Shown here one piece after another: positions 1-8,942 of a stretch of 64,000 bases of DNA (its first letter is position 1; each line of letters opens with the position of its first letter). The translations under genes were made by a program, and so were the position numbers. Below the pieces are notes generated by a model. That model worked only from the letters and a program-made list of their open reading frames with translations. It was not told where the DNA came from and ran no database searches. The DNA is from Congregibacter brevis. Lineage in GTDB: Bacteria; Pseudomonadota; Gammaproteobacteria; Pseudomonadales; Halieaceae. The stretch is from the NCBI RefSeq assembly GCF_045689245.1, contig NZ_CP136865.1:2418001-2482000 (forward strand). Reading direction: 5' to 3'.

Positions 1-1
1 C

Positions 2-628
2 TTTTGCTCGCCGGCGCTGCAGCAGCCCTTAGCCTTTGGTGCAGACATTGTTATTCATTCTGCCACCAAGTATCTCGACGGCCAGGGTCGTTGTGTCGGT
101 GGAGCGGTTCTGGGTAACCAGGACTTGATGGATCAGGTGCTGGGGTTTTTACGCAGCTGTGGTCCCACCATGAGTGCCTTTAACGCCTGGGTGTTCCTCA
201 AGGGGCTGGAGACACTGTCGCTGCGTATGGAAGCGCACAGCGCCTCGGCCATGCAGTTGGCGACGTGGCTGCAGTCACATCCTCAAGTAGAGGCTGTTTT
301 CTATGCCGGGCTGGAAAGTCATCCCGGGCATGCGCTTGCGAAAAAACAGCAGTCGGCCTTCGGCGGCGTACTGTCTTTCAGAGTGCGAGGCGCCCAAGCG
401 GAAGCTTGGCAGGTTATAGACGCCACGCGTTTGATGTCGCTGACAGCAAATCTTGGCGACGCGAAAACAACGGTCGTCCACCCGGCAACAACGACGCATA
501 GCCGCATCTCCGCAAACGAGCGCCTGGAAGCGGGTATCACCGACAACTTGATCCGAGTGGCCGTGGGGCTAGAAAACATTGAGGACTTGAAGGCCGATCT
601 CGCACGTGGTCTGAATAGTCTTGGATAA
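2..628 (+). CDS. metZ: O-succinylhomoserine sulfhydrylase, C-terminal part (cut by window start)
   Basis: PLP enzyme of the Cys/Met metabolism family that makes homocysteine from O-succinylhomoserine and sulfide in the cytoplasm. The frame is open from base 2, so the N-terminus lies outside the window. The Schiff-base lysine motif SATKYLDGQ is visible right at the beginning, and the family C-terminal half follows (GPTMSAFNAW, SHPGHALAKKQ, FGGVLSF, THSRISANER, IRVAVGLENIEDL). The ending -SVGLE-type dimer tail is intact and the gene stops with TAA. MetZ versus MetB/MetC is chosen on overall resemblance to proteobacterial MetZ; cystathionine gamma-synthase is the main alternative. Confidence 0.85.
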   Translation, partial: FCSPALQQPLAFGADIVIHSATKYLDGQGRCVGGAVLGNQDLMDQVLGFLRSCGPTMSAFNAWVFLKGLETLSLRMEAHSASAMQLATWLQSHPQVEAVFYAGLESHPGHALAKKQQSAFGGVLSFRVRGAQAEAWQVIDATRLMSLTANLGDAKTTVVHPATTTHSRISANERLEAGITDNLIRVAVGLENIEDLKADLARGLNSLG

Positions 629-700
629 GTCGATGAGGCGCTTAATCCCCGACTCATACGTAGCACACCGGGATACGGCGCCCACACAAAGGCGAACACG

Positions 701-1627
701 ATGACGATAGGTAACAAGGCACTTGTCGACGCCGCTGTTGCGGAGATAGCCAAGGTCCTGCTTGGAAAAGAGCCCCAGCTTCGTCAAGCCATATGTTGCT
801 TGTTGGCCAGTGGTCATTTGCTTATTGAAGACCTGCCGGGAATGGGAAAGACGACTTTGTCCCATGCCCTGGCACAGGTACTGGGCCTGTCCTACAAACG
901 CGTGCAATTCACGTCGGATTTGCTCCCGGCCGACATTTTGGGTTTGTCGATTTATCACGGCAGCGACCAGAGCTTTGAGTTTCACCCGGGACCGATTTTC
1001 ACCCAGGTGCTCCTGGCCGATGAGATAAATCGAAGTACCCCTCGTACTCAGAGTGCTCTGCTTGAGGCCATGGCCGAGGGGCAGGTGACTTTGGAAGGGG
1101 ATACCCGTGCACTTCCAACCCCCTTCTTTGTGATCGCCACACAAAATCCGCTGGAGCAGTCCGGCACCTATCCTCTGCCCGAGTCGCAACTCGATCGATT
1201 CCTTATGCGCATCGAGCTTGGCTATCCCGACGCAAAGGCAGAGAGGCTAATGTTGCGGGCCACCCATGAGGCTACGCAAAAACCCACACTGGAACAGTGC
1301 ATCGACGAGTCTGCCCTTGCCGGTATTCGCGCGGCAGTCGACGATGTTCACGCGTCGGACTCGCTGCTAGATTACGTTCAACGCATCGCTTCCCGCAGCC
1401 GCCAAGGGGGGGAGTTTGCGGTAGGTTTATCGCCGAGAGGGGTATTGGCTTTACTACGTTCGGCGAAGACCTGGGCGTTGATGGACGATCGGGATCATGT
1501 TCTTCCCGATGATGTGCAGGCGGTGTTGCCGGGAGTAGTAGCGCACCGGTTACAGCCCGGCGGCGGGTTTTCTGGTGATGGGATGGCGCTAGTGGCGCTA
1601 CTGCGGCGTGACGTCGACGTGGTCTGA
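701..1627 (+). CDS. MoxR-family AAA+ ATPase
   Basis: MoxR AAA+ chaperone-like ATPase, 308 aa, cytoplasmic. Walker A is DLPGMGKTT at about residues 44-52 (Lys50), Walker B is LLADEINRS with Asp108-Glu109, and the sensor-1 region reads FVIATQNPLEQSGTYPLPESQLDRF. The C-terminal lid follows (SPRGVLALLRSAKTWAL). The following DUF58 gene starts 20 bases before this one stops, and the transglutaminase gene overlaps that in turn, so the three form one operon. MoxR proteins are thought to help assemble or activate partner complexes, here presumably DUF58 and TgpA; the client is not known. Confidence 0.93.
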   Translation: MTIGNKALVDAAVAEIAKVLLGKEPQLRQAICCLLASGHLLIEDLPGMGKTTLSHALAQVLGLSYKRVQFTSDLLPADILGLSIYHGSDQSFEFHPGPIFTQVLLADEINRSTPRTQSALLEAMAEGQVTLEGDTRALPTPFFVIATQNPLEQSGTYPLPESQLDRFLMRIELGYPDAKAERLMLRATHEATQKPTLEQCIDESALAGIRAAVDDVHASDSLLDYVQRIASRSRQGGEFAVGLSPRGVLALLRSAKTWALMDDRDHVLPDDVQAVLPGVVAHRLQPGGGFSGDGMALVALLRRDVDVV

Positions 1628-2648
1628 GTTTCTAAGCCAGCGCTGGTCCCGCTGGCTCGATAGACGGATACCTCGTTCGCGATCCGTCACGCTCAGTCAG
1701 CGGCAGATATTTATTTTCCCTTCTCGCACCGGGTTCTTCTTTGCCCTGTGCTTGCTGGTGATGCTCATTGCAGCCATCAACTACCAAAACAACATGAGCT
1801 ACGCGCTCACCTTTTTGCTTGCAAACTTGTTTGTCGTTGCAGTGCTCCACACCTACGCAAATCTATCGGGGCTTACGATTACCGCAGTATCTGCGGATCA
1901 CGCCTTTGCGGGACAGAGGAGTGGCTTCCATTTACGCTTTTCCTCGACAAACAAGCGCGGACACAATGCGCTGCTTGTAGGTTGGCCTGAAGCCAAAGAG
2001 GCGCGTAGACGCCGACGATTATTTACCGGGCTGTTGTCCAGTCCAGCGATGATAGCCGTGGAAGAGATCGATATAGCGCCCGCTGCGACGCTGGATCTTG
2101 TTCTGCATATCCCCGTGGGGACCCGGGGATGGTACCGGCCGGACCGTTTGCGCATTGAGAGTACTTACCCCCTGGGCTTGCTTCGCTGTTGGACCTGGAT
2201 AGATCTCGATTTTCGCGCCTTGGTATATCCCACACCTTTAGTCGCTGCCGAGCCTAAGGGTGCGGCCGGCGACGCGCTGGATGGTCGCTGGCTAGCTGGC
2301 ACGGGGGACGATGAGTTCTACGGGATCAGGGATTACCGAGCCGGGGATAATCTTCGCAGGGTTTACTGGAAGGGTCTGGCCCGGGGGCAGGCTCTGCAAA
2401 CCAAGGACTATGCAAGTGCCATAGCCGATGCTCGGTGGCTTGATTGGGAGCAATTCTCTGGTCTCGATCAGGAGCGGCGTTTGTCCGCGCTTTGCCATTG
2501 GGTGCTTGATTACCATCGACGGGAATTCGAGTTCGGTTTGAGAGTGCCTGGACTTGAGCTTGCTCCGGCATCGGGTGATCGGCAGCGTGACGCGGCATTA
2601 CGAGCACTCGCGCTGTTTGGGGTTACTGAAGGTTCGGTGACCTCGTGA
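1608..2648 (+). CDS. DUF58 domain-containing membrane protein
   Basis: 346 aa. Two closely spaced hydrophobic segments near the N-terminus (about residues 38-85: FFFALCLLVMLIAAI and ALTFLLANLFVVAVL) anchor it in the inner membrane, followed by a soluble part carrying the DUF58 signature around DDEFYGIRDYRAGDNLRRVYWKGLARG. DUF58 proteins are linked to VWA-like folds and are encoded next to MoxR ATPases in many bacteria. The start overlaps the end of moxR by 20 bases and its stop overlaps the next start (ATGA-like coupling), so translation is probably coupled. Molecular function is unknown; the call rests on family and gene context. Confidence 0.88.
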   Translation: MTSTWSEFLSQRWSRWLDRRIPRSRSVTLSQRQIFIFPSRTGFFFALCLLVMLIAAINYQNNMSYALTFLLANLFVVAVLHTYANLSGLTITAVSADHAFAGQRSGFHLRFSSTNKRGHNALLVGWPEAKEARRRRRLFTGLLSSPAMIAVEEIDIAPAATLDLVLHIPVGTRGWYRPDRLRIESTYPLGLLRCWTWIDLDFRALVYPTPLVAAEPKGAAGDALDGRWLAGTGDDEFYGIRDYRAGDNLRRVYWKGLARGQALQTKDYASAIADARWLDWEQFSGLDQERRLSALCHWVLDYHRREFEFGLRVPGLELAPASGDRQRDAALRALALFGVTEGSVTS

Positions 2649-4648
2649 AGCAATCTGAGCAGCTTCCCCGTCCAGCTTTACTTTGGATCATCGTCGCGCA
2701 GGCGTTACTGCTATTTCCCCATCTTCCCAGGCTGCCAATTTGGGTGGCAGTCGTCTACCTACTGGCTTTTGTTTGGAGGGTACAGGCGTTTCGGGGGCGG
2801 GTAGAGTTGCCCGGGCGATGGCTAAAGGTCGTTCTATCCATTGCGGCTGCGGGCGGTATTGTTCTGAGTTTTGGCTCTTTGTTGGGTATGGAGCCTATGG
2901 TGGCGTTTCTGCTTACCGCCTTTGCTTTAAAGCTCACCGAAATGCGCTCACGAAAAGACGCCTATGTGGTTATCTTTCTCGGCTATTTTGTCTGTCTTAC
3001 GGAGTTTCTGTTTACTCAGGATCTGCTCATTGTCGCCTATTCAATAGCCCTCGTTTGGATCTTGACCACGGCGCTAGTCAGTGTTCATCGTCCAGCGGGG
3101 CGTCTTCGTGACCTCCAGCCTTTACGCACTTCGGGACTGATGCTGGTACAAGCGGTGCCGCTGATGCTGGTGCTGTTCTTTTTGTTTCCGCGTATAGGGC
3201 CGCTGTGGTCGGTCCCCCTGAAGAGCCATACGGCGCAGACAGGGATGAGCGATCGTCTGCGACCGGGGGATGTGTCTAGCCTGAGTCAGTCCGCAGACGT
3301 AGCGTTCCGTGCGGAGTTTGAAGGGGACATACCACCGGCTTCGGAGCTCTACTGGCGGGGCGTGGTGATGAGTGCCCTGGATGACGGCACCTGGCGCACT
3401 CTCCGGTACTTTGAGATTCCCGCCAATGACCGGCGGGCGCCCAGCGTGGTTACCGAGGGTGAACCCCTGCGTTACAGCATCATTATGGAGCCGACTCAAC
3501 AGAACTGGCTGTTTGCCCTGCGTTATGCTCGTACGGCTAAGCCCGGGGTGATGGAGCTGAATGATTACCGCTTGTACTCCCCGGTAATTATTGAAAACGA
3601 GTATCAGTATGCCGTGCAGAGCTGGCCGGATGCTTCCATGAATCAGGGCATTAGCGACTGGCGTCGGAGTGTCGAGACAGCGCTCTCTCCCACGGAGAAC
3701 CCCCAGACCCGCTCGCTGGCACAGACTCTATACGAGCAGGCTGAGTCGCCCGAATCGTTCGTTGATTCGGTGTTGGACTATTTTGCACGAGAGGCTTTCT
3801 TTTACACCCTGCAGCCGCCTCTATTGGGCGATGACGATACGATGGATGAGTTTTTGTTCTCTAGCCGTCGTGGCTTTTGCGAACATTACGCCTACGCCTT
3901 TGCGGTGATGATGCGCTCGGTCGGGATCCCGACGCGTATTGTTGGTGGTTACCTCGGAGGCGAGGTAAACCCTGTGAACCGCACGGTCATAGTCCATCAG
4001 TTTGATGCCCATGCCTGGAATGAGGTGTGGCTGGAAGGGCGCGGTTGGGTCCGTGTCGATCCCACAGCAGCGGTTTCGCCGGACCGTATTCTTTACGGCC
4101 TTGAGCGAGCGGTGGCCGCGGAAGGCAGCTTTTTATTGGATTCACCGCTGTCTCCCTTGCGCTATCGCGGCGTTAACTGGGTGAACTCCTTGCGGTTACG
4201 CTACGATGCCTTGACCTACCGCTGGCAAAGCTGGGTGACGGGTTTTGACGGTCAGGCACAGTTTGATTTACTCCGCGGTGTGCTCGGAGAAATTTCGGTA
4301 AGCCGTTCTCTGGGTATGCTTCTTGGTGCTGGTGTCCTGACTATGGCGGTTGTTTCTCTGTTTCTATTCAGTGGTAACCGACCCGCACCCCGACCCATGT
4401 TCGAAGCTGAGTTACTGCGTTTTCAGCGGGCACTCTGGCGGCGTGGGCTCAAGCAAGTGCCGGGAGAAACTCCCGCGCAGCTAACTGAGCGTGCCGTAGA
4501 GCGATGGCCTCGCCAGGCAGAGGCTTTGCGATCCTTGTATCGAGCGCTTGCTCTGTCTGTTTACTCGCCAAGCGCCGATTCACAGGATAGCAATCGTTTG
4601 CGCCGTGAATTGCGTAAACGTATCCGTGGAATTCAGTTCTCTCTCTAA
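2645..4648 (+). CDS. tgpA: Transglutaminase-like membrane protein (TgpA family, DUF3488)
   Basis: 667 aa inner-membrane protein resembling P. aeruginosa TgpA. About five to six hydrophobic segments fill residues 10-190 (DUF3488), then a periplasmic transglutaminase-like core with a visible Cys-His-Asp triad: Cys412 in RRGFCEHYAYAF, His456 in DAHAWNEVW and Asp472 in VRVDPTAA. One more membrane span follows (LGMLLGAGVLTMAVVSLFLF, near residue 560) and then a DUF4129-like cytoplasmic tail. It is the third gene of the moxR-DUF58-tgpA operon (GTGA overlap at its start). TgpA is essential or important for viability in Pseudomonas; its substrate, probably a periplasmic protein, is unknown. Confidence 0.92.
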   Translation: MKQSEQLPRPALLWIIVAQALLLFPHLPRLPIWVAVVYLLAFVWRVQAFRGRVELPGRWLKVVLSIAAAGGIVLSFGSLLGMEPMVAFLLTAFALKLTEMRSRKDAYVVIFLGYFVCLTEFLFTQDLLIVAYSIALVWILTTALVSVHRPAGRLRDLQPLRTSGLMLVQAVPLMLVLFFLFPRIGPLWSVPLKSHTAQTGMSDRLRPGDVSSLSQSADVAFRAEFEGDIPPASELYWRGVVMSALDDGTWRTLRYFEIPANDRRAPSVVTEGEPLRYSIIMEPTQQNWLFALRYARTAKPGVMELNDYRLYSPVIIENEYQYAVQSWPDASMNQGISDWRRSVETALSPTENPQTRSLAQTLYEQAESPESFVDSVLDYFAREAFFYTLQPPLLGDDDTMDEFLFSSRRGFCEHYAYAFAVMMRSVGIPTRIVGGYLGGEVNPVNRTVIVHQFDAHAWNEVWLEGRGWVRVDPTAAVSPDRILYGLERAVAAEGSFLLDSPLSPLRYRGVNWVNSLRLRYDALTYRWQSWVTGFDGQAQFDLLRGVLGEISVSRSLGMLLGAGVLTMAVVSLFLFSGNRPAPRPMFEAELLRFQRALWRRGLKQVPGETPAQLTERAVERWPRQAEALRSLYRALALSVYSPSADSQDSNRLRRELRKRIRGIQFSL

Positions 4649-5456
4649 ATTAAAAGTCACCTGCGCGCCGCTTTTTGCGCTAGTTGCGCTTGCGCAGCTG
4701 TTGCTCAGTCTGCCGGTACAGGGCGCAATAGTGTGGCACTGGGAGGAAGATTTCACAGAGCTCGAACAGGAGACCCTCGTACCTTGGCTGACCGATACGC
4801 ATAGCGCTCTCGAACGCTTTGTGGGCCCACTACCTTTTGACGTGCATGTGTACATGCATCGCCGCGATGGGGCGGACCAGCCCGTGCCTTGGGCAAACAC
4901 CCGGCGAAACAACGAGCAGGCGCTATATTTCTACGTTAATCCAGAGTTTGATCGCGCGTCGTTCATGGACGACTGGACCGCTGCTCACGAATTTTCCCAC
5001 TTAGTGCTGCCCTATCTTGGATCTGCAAATGCCTGGTTTGCGGAGGGTTTTGCCAGTTACATGCAGCACTCGGTAATGGTGGAGTCGGGTGCAATCGATG
5101 ATGCAGAAGCATTTCGTCGACGGGACCTAAAGATGAAAAAGGCGGTGGCCGCTCTGGCAGATACGACCGTAAGCCTCCCGGAGAACATGCCCGACCTGAA
5201 AGCGCGTCGCTCCTATCCGACCTTTTACTGGGGCGGTGCGGTGTACTTTGAGCGAGTCGATGCCGCGCTCAAGCAGCAGGACAGCAGCCTGCCCCAAGTG
5301 CTAAGCGCTTATCTCCAATGTTGCCGCATGCACCGACCCGATTTGGATGCCTTGGTGAGCACTCTGGACAGAGTTAGTGATACAAGCCTGTTCAGTCGAG
5401 AGCTTGCGCTCATGCGAATCACGCCCGGTGTTCCTGCGCGTCCCTTGGGCTCGTAG
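4626..5456 (+). CDS. Putative secreted zinc metallopeptidase (gluzincin-like)
   Basis: Not assigned to a named family. The frame is open from 4548, but that part lies inside tgpA. I chose GTG 4626 because it leaves a signal peptide (KVTCAPLFALVALAQLLLSLPVQGA), giving 276 aa with a likely cleavage after QGA. The core has AHEFSHLVLPYLG and then AWFAEGFASYMQ: His121-Glu122-x2-His125 and Glu140, i.e. HExxH plus a downstream GluxGFA motif typical of gluzincins, although the H-to-E spacing (15 residues) is short. It overlaps tgpA by 23 bases and so belongs to that operon, suggesting a periplasmic role linked to the transglutaminase. Substrate unknown; the start codon is uncertain. Confidence 0.7.
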   Translation: MEFSSLSKLKVTCAPLFALVALAQLLLSLPVQGAIVWHWEEDFTELEQETLVPWLTDTHSALERFVGPLPFDVHVYMHRRDGADQPVPWANTRRNNEQALYFYVNPEFDRASFMDDWTAAHEFSHLVLPYLGSANAWFAEGFASYMQHSVMVESGAIDDAEAFRRRDLKMKKAVAALADTTVSLPENMPDLKARRSYPTFYWGGAVYFERVDAALKQQDSSLPQVLSAYLQCCRMHRPDLDALVSTLDRVSDTSLFSRELALMRITPGVPARPLGS

Positions 5457-5495
5457 CCAAGATTTGTTCGAAGATAGTCGCCATGAGTGTGACAA

Positions 5496-5522
5496 CAAAA
5501 AAAGGGGGCCGAAGCCCCTTTG
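5496..5522 (-). terminator. Rho-independent terminator of acnB
   Basis: Read on the minus strand: GGGGC, UUCG tetraloop, GCCCC, then C and seven Us. It lies 19 bases past the acnB stop. On the plus strand the run precedes the hairpin, so it acts mainly for acnB rather than for the convergent peptidase gene. Confidence 0.88.
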
Positions 5523-5540
5523 TTCTGGAGTAGGGGCTCG

Positions 5541-8153
5541 CTAGGCGACCTCACTAATCTCCAGCGCAGCAATTCGCTTGCCGTCCTCTGCCAGCTTCTG
5601 GAACTCCACAATCTGATCGAAGTTCATGTAGCGATAAATCTCAGAACTCATGGCATCCAGATTCTCAGCGTACTCCAGATATTCCGCGGGCGTCGGAAGC
5701 TTGCCCAGGATGGATCCTACTGCAGCAAGTTCTGCCGAGGTCAGATAGACATTGGCACCATCGCCTAAACGGTTCGGAAAGTTACGAGTACTGGTGCTGA
5801 GCACCGTTGAGTTGGCCGCTACCCGCGCCTGGTTGCCCATACACAAGCTGCAACCGGGCATCTCCGTTCGCGCGCCGGCCGCACCAAAGATGTTGTAGTA
5901 GCCTTCTTCCATGAGCAGGTGCTCATCCATGCGCGTCGGAGGTACTACCCAAAGACGCGTGTTGATGGTGCCTTTGTGTTGCTCCAACAGCTTACCCGCC
6001 GCTCGGAAGTGTCCGATGTTGGTCATGCAAGAGCCAATGAATACCTCATCAACCTTGTCGCCGGCGACTTCAGACAGTAGCCGAGCATCGTCGGGATCAT
6101 TCGGCGCACATACGATAGGCTCTTTCACCTCGGCCAGATCAATCTCGATGACCGCTGTGTATTCCGCATCTTTGTCGGCGCGCATGAGGGATGGGCTTTC
6201 CAGCCACTCTTCCATCTTTTTGGCGCGACGCTCGAGAGTCCGTGGATCGCCATAACCCTCGGATACCATGGCGCGGAGCAGGGTGATGTTTGAGCGCAGA
6301 TATTCCGCAACCGTGTCTTCGCTCAAATCGATGGTGCAGCCAGCGCAAGAGCGCTCTGCGGATGCATCAGATAGCTCAAAGGCTTGCTCGACAGTGAGAT
6401 CCGATAGACCTTCGATCTCGAGAATGCGGCCAGAGAAGATGTTCTTCTTGCCCTTTTTATCAACAGTGAGGTGACCTTCCTGAATAGCGTAATAGGGGAT
6501 GGCATGCACTAGGTCACGCAGGGTAATACCTGGCTGCATTTCGCCCTTAAAGCGCACGAGCACGGACTCAGGCATGTCCAGAGGCATAACGCCGGTCGCT
6601 GCAGCAAAAGCCACAAGACCAGAGCCCGCGGGGAATGATATGCCCATAGGGAATCGTGTATGGGAGTCACCACCGGTGCCCACGGTATCGGGTAGGAGCA
6701 TGCGGTTTAGCCAACTGTGGATGATGCCGTCACCCGGGCGCAGGCTAACGCCGCCACGCGTCATAATGAAGTCAGGCAGTGAGTGCTGCGTGTCGATATC
6801 TACTGGCTTGGGGTAGGCCGCAGTGTGACAGAAGCTCTGCATAGTGAGATCTGCCGAGAAACCGAGGCATGCCAGGTCTTTCAGTTCGTCACGGGTCATA
6901 GGGCCGGTGGTGTCCTGCGAGCCGACGGTAGTCATAAGCGGCTCGCAGTAGGTTCCGGGACGAACGCCGTCCATGCCACAGGCTTTACCCACCATCTTTT
7001 GAGCAAGCGTATAGCCTTTGCCCGTATCGACAGGTTGCTCCGGAGTGCGGAACAGCTCAGAGACGGGCAGTCCCAGCGCTTCCCGCGCACGGGTGGTCAG
7101 GCCTCGACCGATAATCAGGTTGATACGACCGCCGGCACGGACTTCGTCCAGCAGAACGTCTGACTTCAGTTCAAACTCAGAGAGCGTGTCGCCCGCTTCG
7201 TTAAGAATCTTGCCTTCGTAGGGGCGGATATCGATGACGTCGCCCATACCCAGATCGTCTACGGGTGCCTCAAAGACCAGTGCGCCCGCATCTTCCATGG
7301 TGTTGTAAAAGATCGGCGCGACTTTGCCGCCAATGCAAATGCCACCGCCTTTCTTGTTGGGTACGCCAGAGATGTCGTCACCAAAGAACCACAATACGGA
7401 GTTGGTCGCTGATTTACGTGAAGACCCTGTACCAACAACATCGCCTACAAAGGCTACCGGGTAGCCTTTGGCCTGAATTTCGGCAACTTGTGCCATGGGG
7501 CCTTTTACGCCGTGTTCTTCAGGAGTCAGACCGTCCCGGGTCATTTTGTACATCGCAAGGGCGTGCAGTGGAATATCGGGTCGGCTCCAGGCATCGGGAG
7601 CAGGGGAGAGGTCATCGGTGTTGGTTTCGCCGGTCACCTTAAAGACCGACACCTTGATGGACTCAGACACAGCGTCACGGTTAGTGAACCACTCGCCGTC
7701 GGCCCAGCTTAGCATTACCGCCTGTGCGTGAGCGTTTCCGTTCTTGCCAAGTTCTGCCACGTCATGGAAAGCCTCAAACATCAGTAGCGTGTGCTTGAGT
7801 TCTTCGGCGGCCTGCGCGGCCAGCGCGTCGTCGCTTAGTAGCGCAACGAGCGTTTCAATGTTGTAGCCACCGTGCATGTTGCCTAGGAGCTTTACTGCAT
7901 CGACCCGGCTGATTAGTGCGCAGTCGGTCTCGCCCTTGGCAATGGCAGATAAGAATCCAGCTTTTACGTAGGCGGCTTCGTCGACACCCGGGGGTACACG
8001 ATTAGACAATAACTCAATAAGGAAGGCTTCTTCGCCAGCAGGCGGCGCCTTGATCAGCTCGATGAGCCCGGCTACTTGCTCTGCAGAGAGGGGTTTGGCG
8101 GGAATGCCTTGCGCAGCGCGTTCGGCTTCATGTTGGCGATAGGCTTCGAGCAT
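5541..8153 (-). CDS. acnB: Bifunctional aconitate hydratase 2 / 2-methylisocitrate dehydratase
   Basis: AcnB, 870 aa, the usual length. It interconverts citrate and isocitrate in the TCA cycle and can hydrate 2-methyl-cis-aconitate; cytoplasmic [4Fe-4S] enzyme. The N-terminal HEAT-like domain (residues 1-160) and the swivel domain precede the catalytic domains. Cluster cysteines are seen in FIGSCMTNIGHFRAAG (about Cys709) and in MPGCSLCMGNQARV (about Cys768 and Cys771). Other family blocks are GTGSSRKSATNSVLWFFG and TVGTGGDSHTRFP. ATG start with AAGGAG seven bases upstream. Monocistronic, with its own terminator and a TATAAT-type promoter element upstream. Confidence 0.98.
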   Translation of the reverse strand: MLEAYRQHEAERAAQGIPAKPLSAEQVAGLIELIKAPPAGEEAFLIELLSNRVPPGVDEAAYVKAGFLSAIAKGETDCALISRVDAVKLLGNMHGGYNIETLVALLSDDALAAQAAEELKHTLLMFEAFHDVAELGKNGNAHAQAVMLSWADGEWFTNRDAVSESIKVSVFKVTGETNTDDLSPAPDAWSRPDIPLHALAMYKMTRDGLTPEEHGVKGPMAQVAEIQAKGYPVAFVGDVVGTGSSRKSATNSVLWFFGDDISGVPNKKGGGICIGGKVAPIFYNTMEDAGALVFEAPVDDLGMGDVIDIRPYEGKILNEAGDTLSEFELKSDVLLDEVRAGGRINLIIGRGLTTRAREALGLPVSELFRTPEQPVDTGKGYTLAQKMVGKACGMDGVRPGTYCEPLMTTVGSQDTTGPMTRDELKDLACLGFSADLTMQSFCHTAAYPKPVDIDTQHSLPDFIMTRGGVSLRPGDGIIHSWLNRMLLPDTVGTGGDSHTRFPMGISFPAGSGLVAFAAATGVMPLDMPESVLVRFKGEMQPGITLRDLVHAIPYYAIQEGHLTVDKKGKKNIFSGRILEIEGLSDLTVEQAFELSDASAERSCAGCTIDLSEDTVAEYLRSNITLLRAMVSEGYGDPRTLERRAKKMEEWLESPSLMRADKDAEYTAVIEIDLAEVKEPIVCAPNDPDDARLLSEVAGDKVDEVFIGSCMTNIGHFRAAGKLLEQHKGTINTRLWVVPPTRMDEHLLMEEGYYNIFGAAGARTEMPGCSLCMGNQARVAANSTVLSTSTRNFPNRLGDGANVYLTSAELAAVGSILGKLPTPAEYLEYAENLDAMSSEIYRYMNFDQIVEFQKLAEDGKRIAALEISEVA

Positions 8154-8465
8154 GGATAACTCCTTGATAATTAGCGATTTGAAGGGCGTTACGGACGGGT
8201 GTTGTCGGCTCCGGACCCCAAAATTGACAGCGCGGATTATAGACTAGCCACGCAAATCACACCAGAAATCAGAGGTTTATGGGTGGTATTCATGGGGCAA
8301 ATGGCGGGCGGATTGATTGGTTGTCACAAAAATAAAGGGCTGTTTGCGCGAGCACGATGCTGAATTAGTGTTCGATTGCTTGGGTATTTACCCAAGCGGC
8401 GGTGCATCTCGCGTGTAGAGCCATTATCCTTGCGCCTTTACCACACGAGTGAAGTACTGAACGCC
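8154..8465. other. Divergent intergenic region acnB / DUF1289 gene
   Basis: About 310 bases between divergent genes. It holds the acnB Shine-Dalgarno (AAGGAG) and -10 element. A TTG-initiated extension of the rightward gene (from 8376) is open but has no homology-like look. I see no further hairpin or repeat. Confidence 0.5.
8236..8241 (-). promoter_or_regulatory. Probable -10 element for acnB
   Basis: A perfect TATAAT on the minus strand, 83 bases before the acnB ATG. The -35 at the expected 17-base spacing is poor (TGGTGT), so an activator may be involved. Based on pattern only. Confidence 0.45.
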
Positions 8466-8942
8466 ATGCAAGTCCCGCCCCGCGTCAAAACGCCCTGCAT
8501 CGGCGTCTGCTCCACAGGCATTGGAGACAGCGTATGTCGGGGGTGCAAGCGCTTTGCTCACGAGGTGATTAACTGGAACGGCTATACCGAGGATCAAAAA
8601 CGCATTGTCGATGCGCGCCTCGCGCAGTTTCTGGCGCAGTGCGTGCAAAACCGTATGCGGGTCGTGGACGCAACACTCTTGGCCTGGCAGCTTCAGACGC
8701 AGCAGGTTCGTCATAATCCTGACCACGATCCCCATTGCTGGCTATTTGCACTGTTAAAAGCAGGGGCAGGGCAGATCGAGGAACCCTCCGCCTTTGGTTT
8801 TGAGGTCGATATACGATTTCGTGATGAGCCCTTACTCGCGCTGCGTGAACAGATCGATCAGGAGTACTTCGCGTTGTCGAGTGCTCATTACGAACGTTAC
8901 CATCTGCTACCGGACCTATTCACAGAGGAGCGGGTATCTTGA
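8466..8942 (+). CDS. DUF1289 family protein
   Basis: 158 aa from ATG 8466 (a TTG at 8376 would add 30 poorly conserved-looking residues). The N-terminus has the DUF1289 cysteine motif: TPCIGVCSTG followed by CRGCKR and then HEVINW, four cysteines that could bind a metal or Fe-S cluster. The C-terminal 90 residues lack cysteine clusters and I do not recognise them. Its stop overlaps the miaE start (TTGA), so the two are probably translated together. DUF1289 proteins have no settled function; co-transcription with an Fe-dependent tRNA hydroxylase is suggestive only. Confidence 0.8.
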   Translation: MQVPPRVKTPCIGVCSTGIGDSVCRGCKRFAHEVINWNGYTEDQKRIVDARLAQFLAQCVQNRMRVVDATLLAWQLQTQQVRHNPDHDPHCWLFALLKAGAGQIEEPSAFGFEVDIRFRDEPLLALREQIDQEYFALSSAHYERYHLLPDLFTEERVS

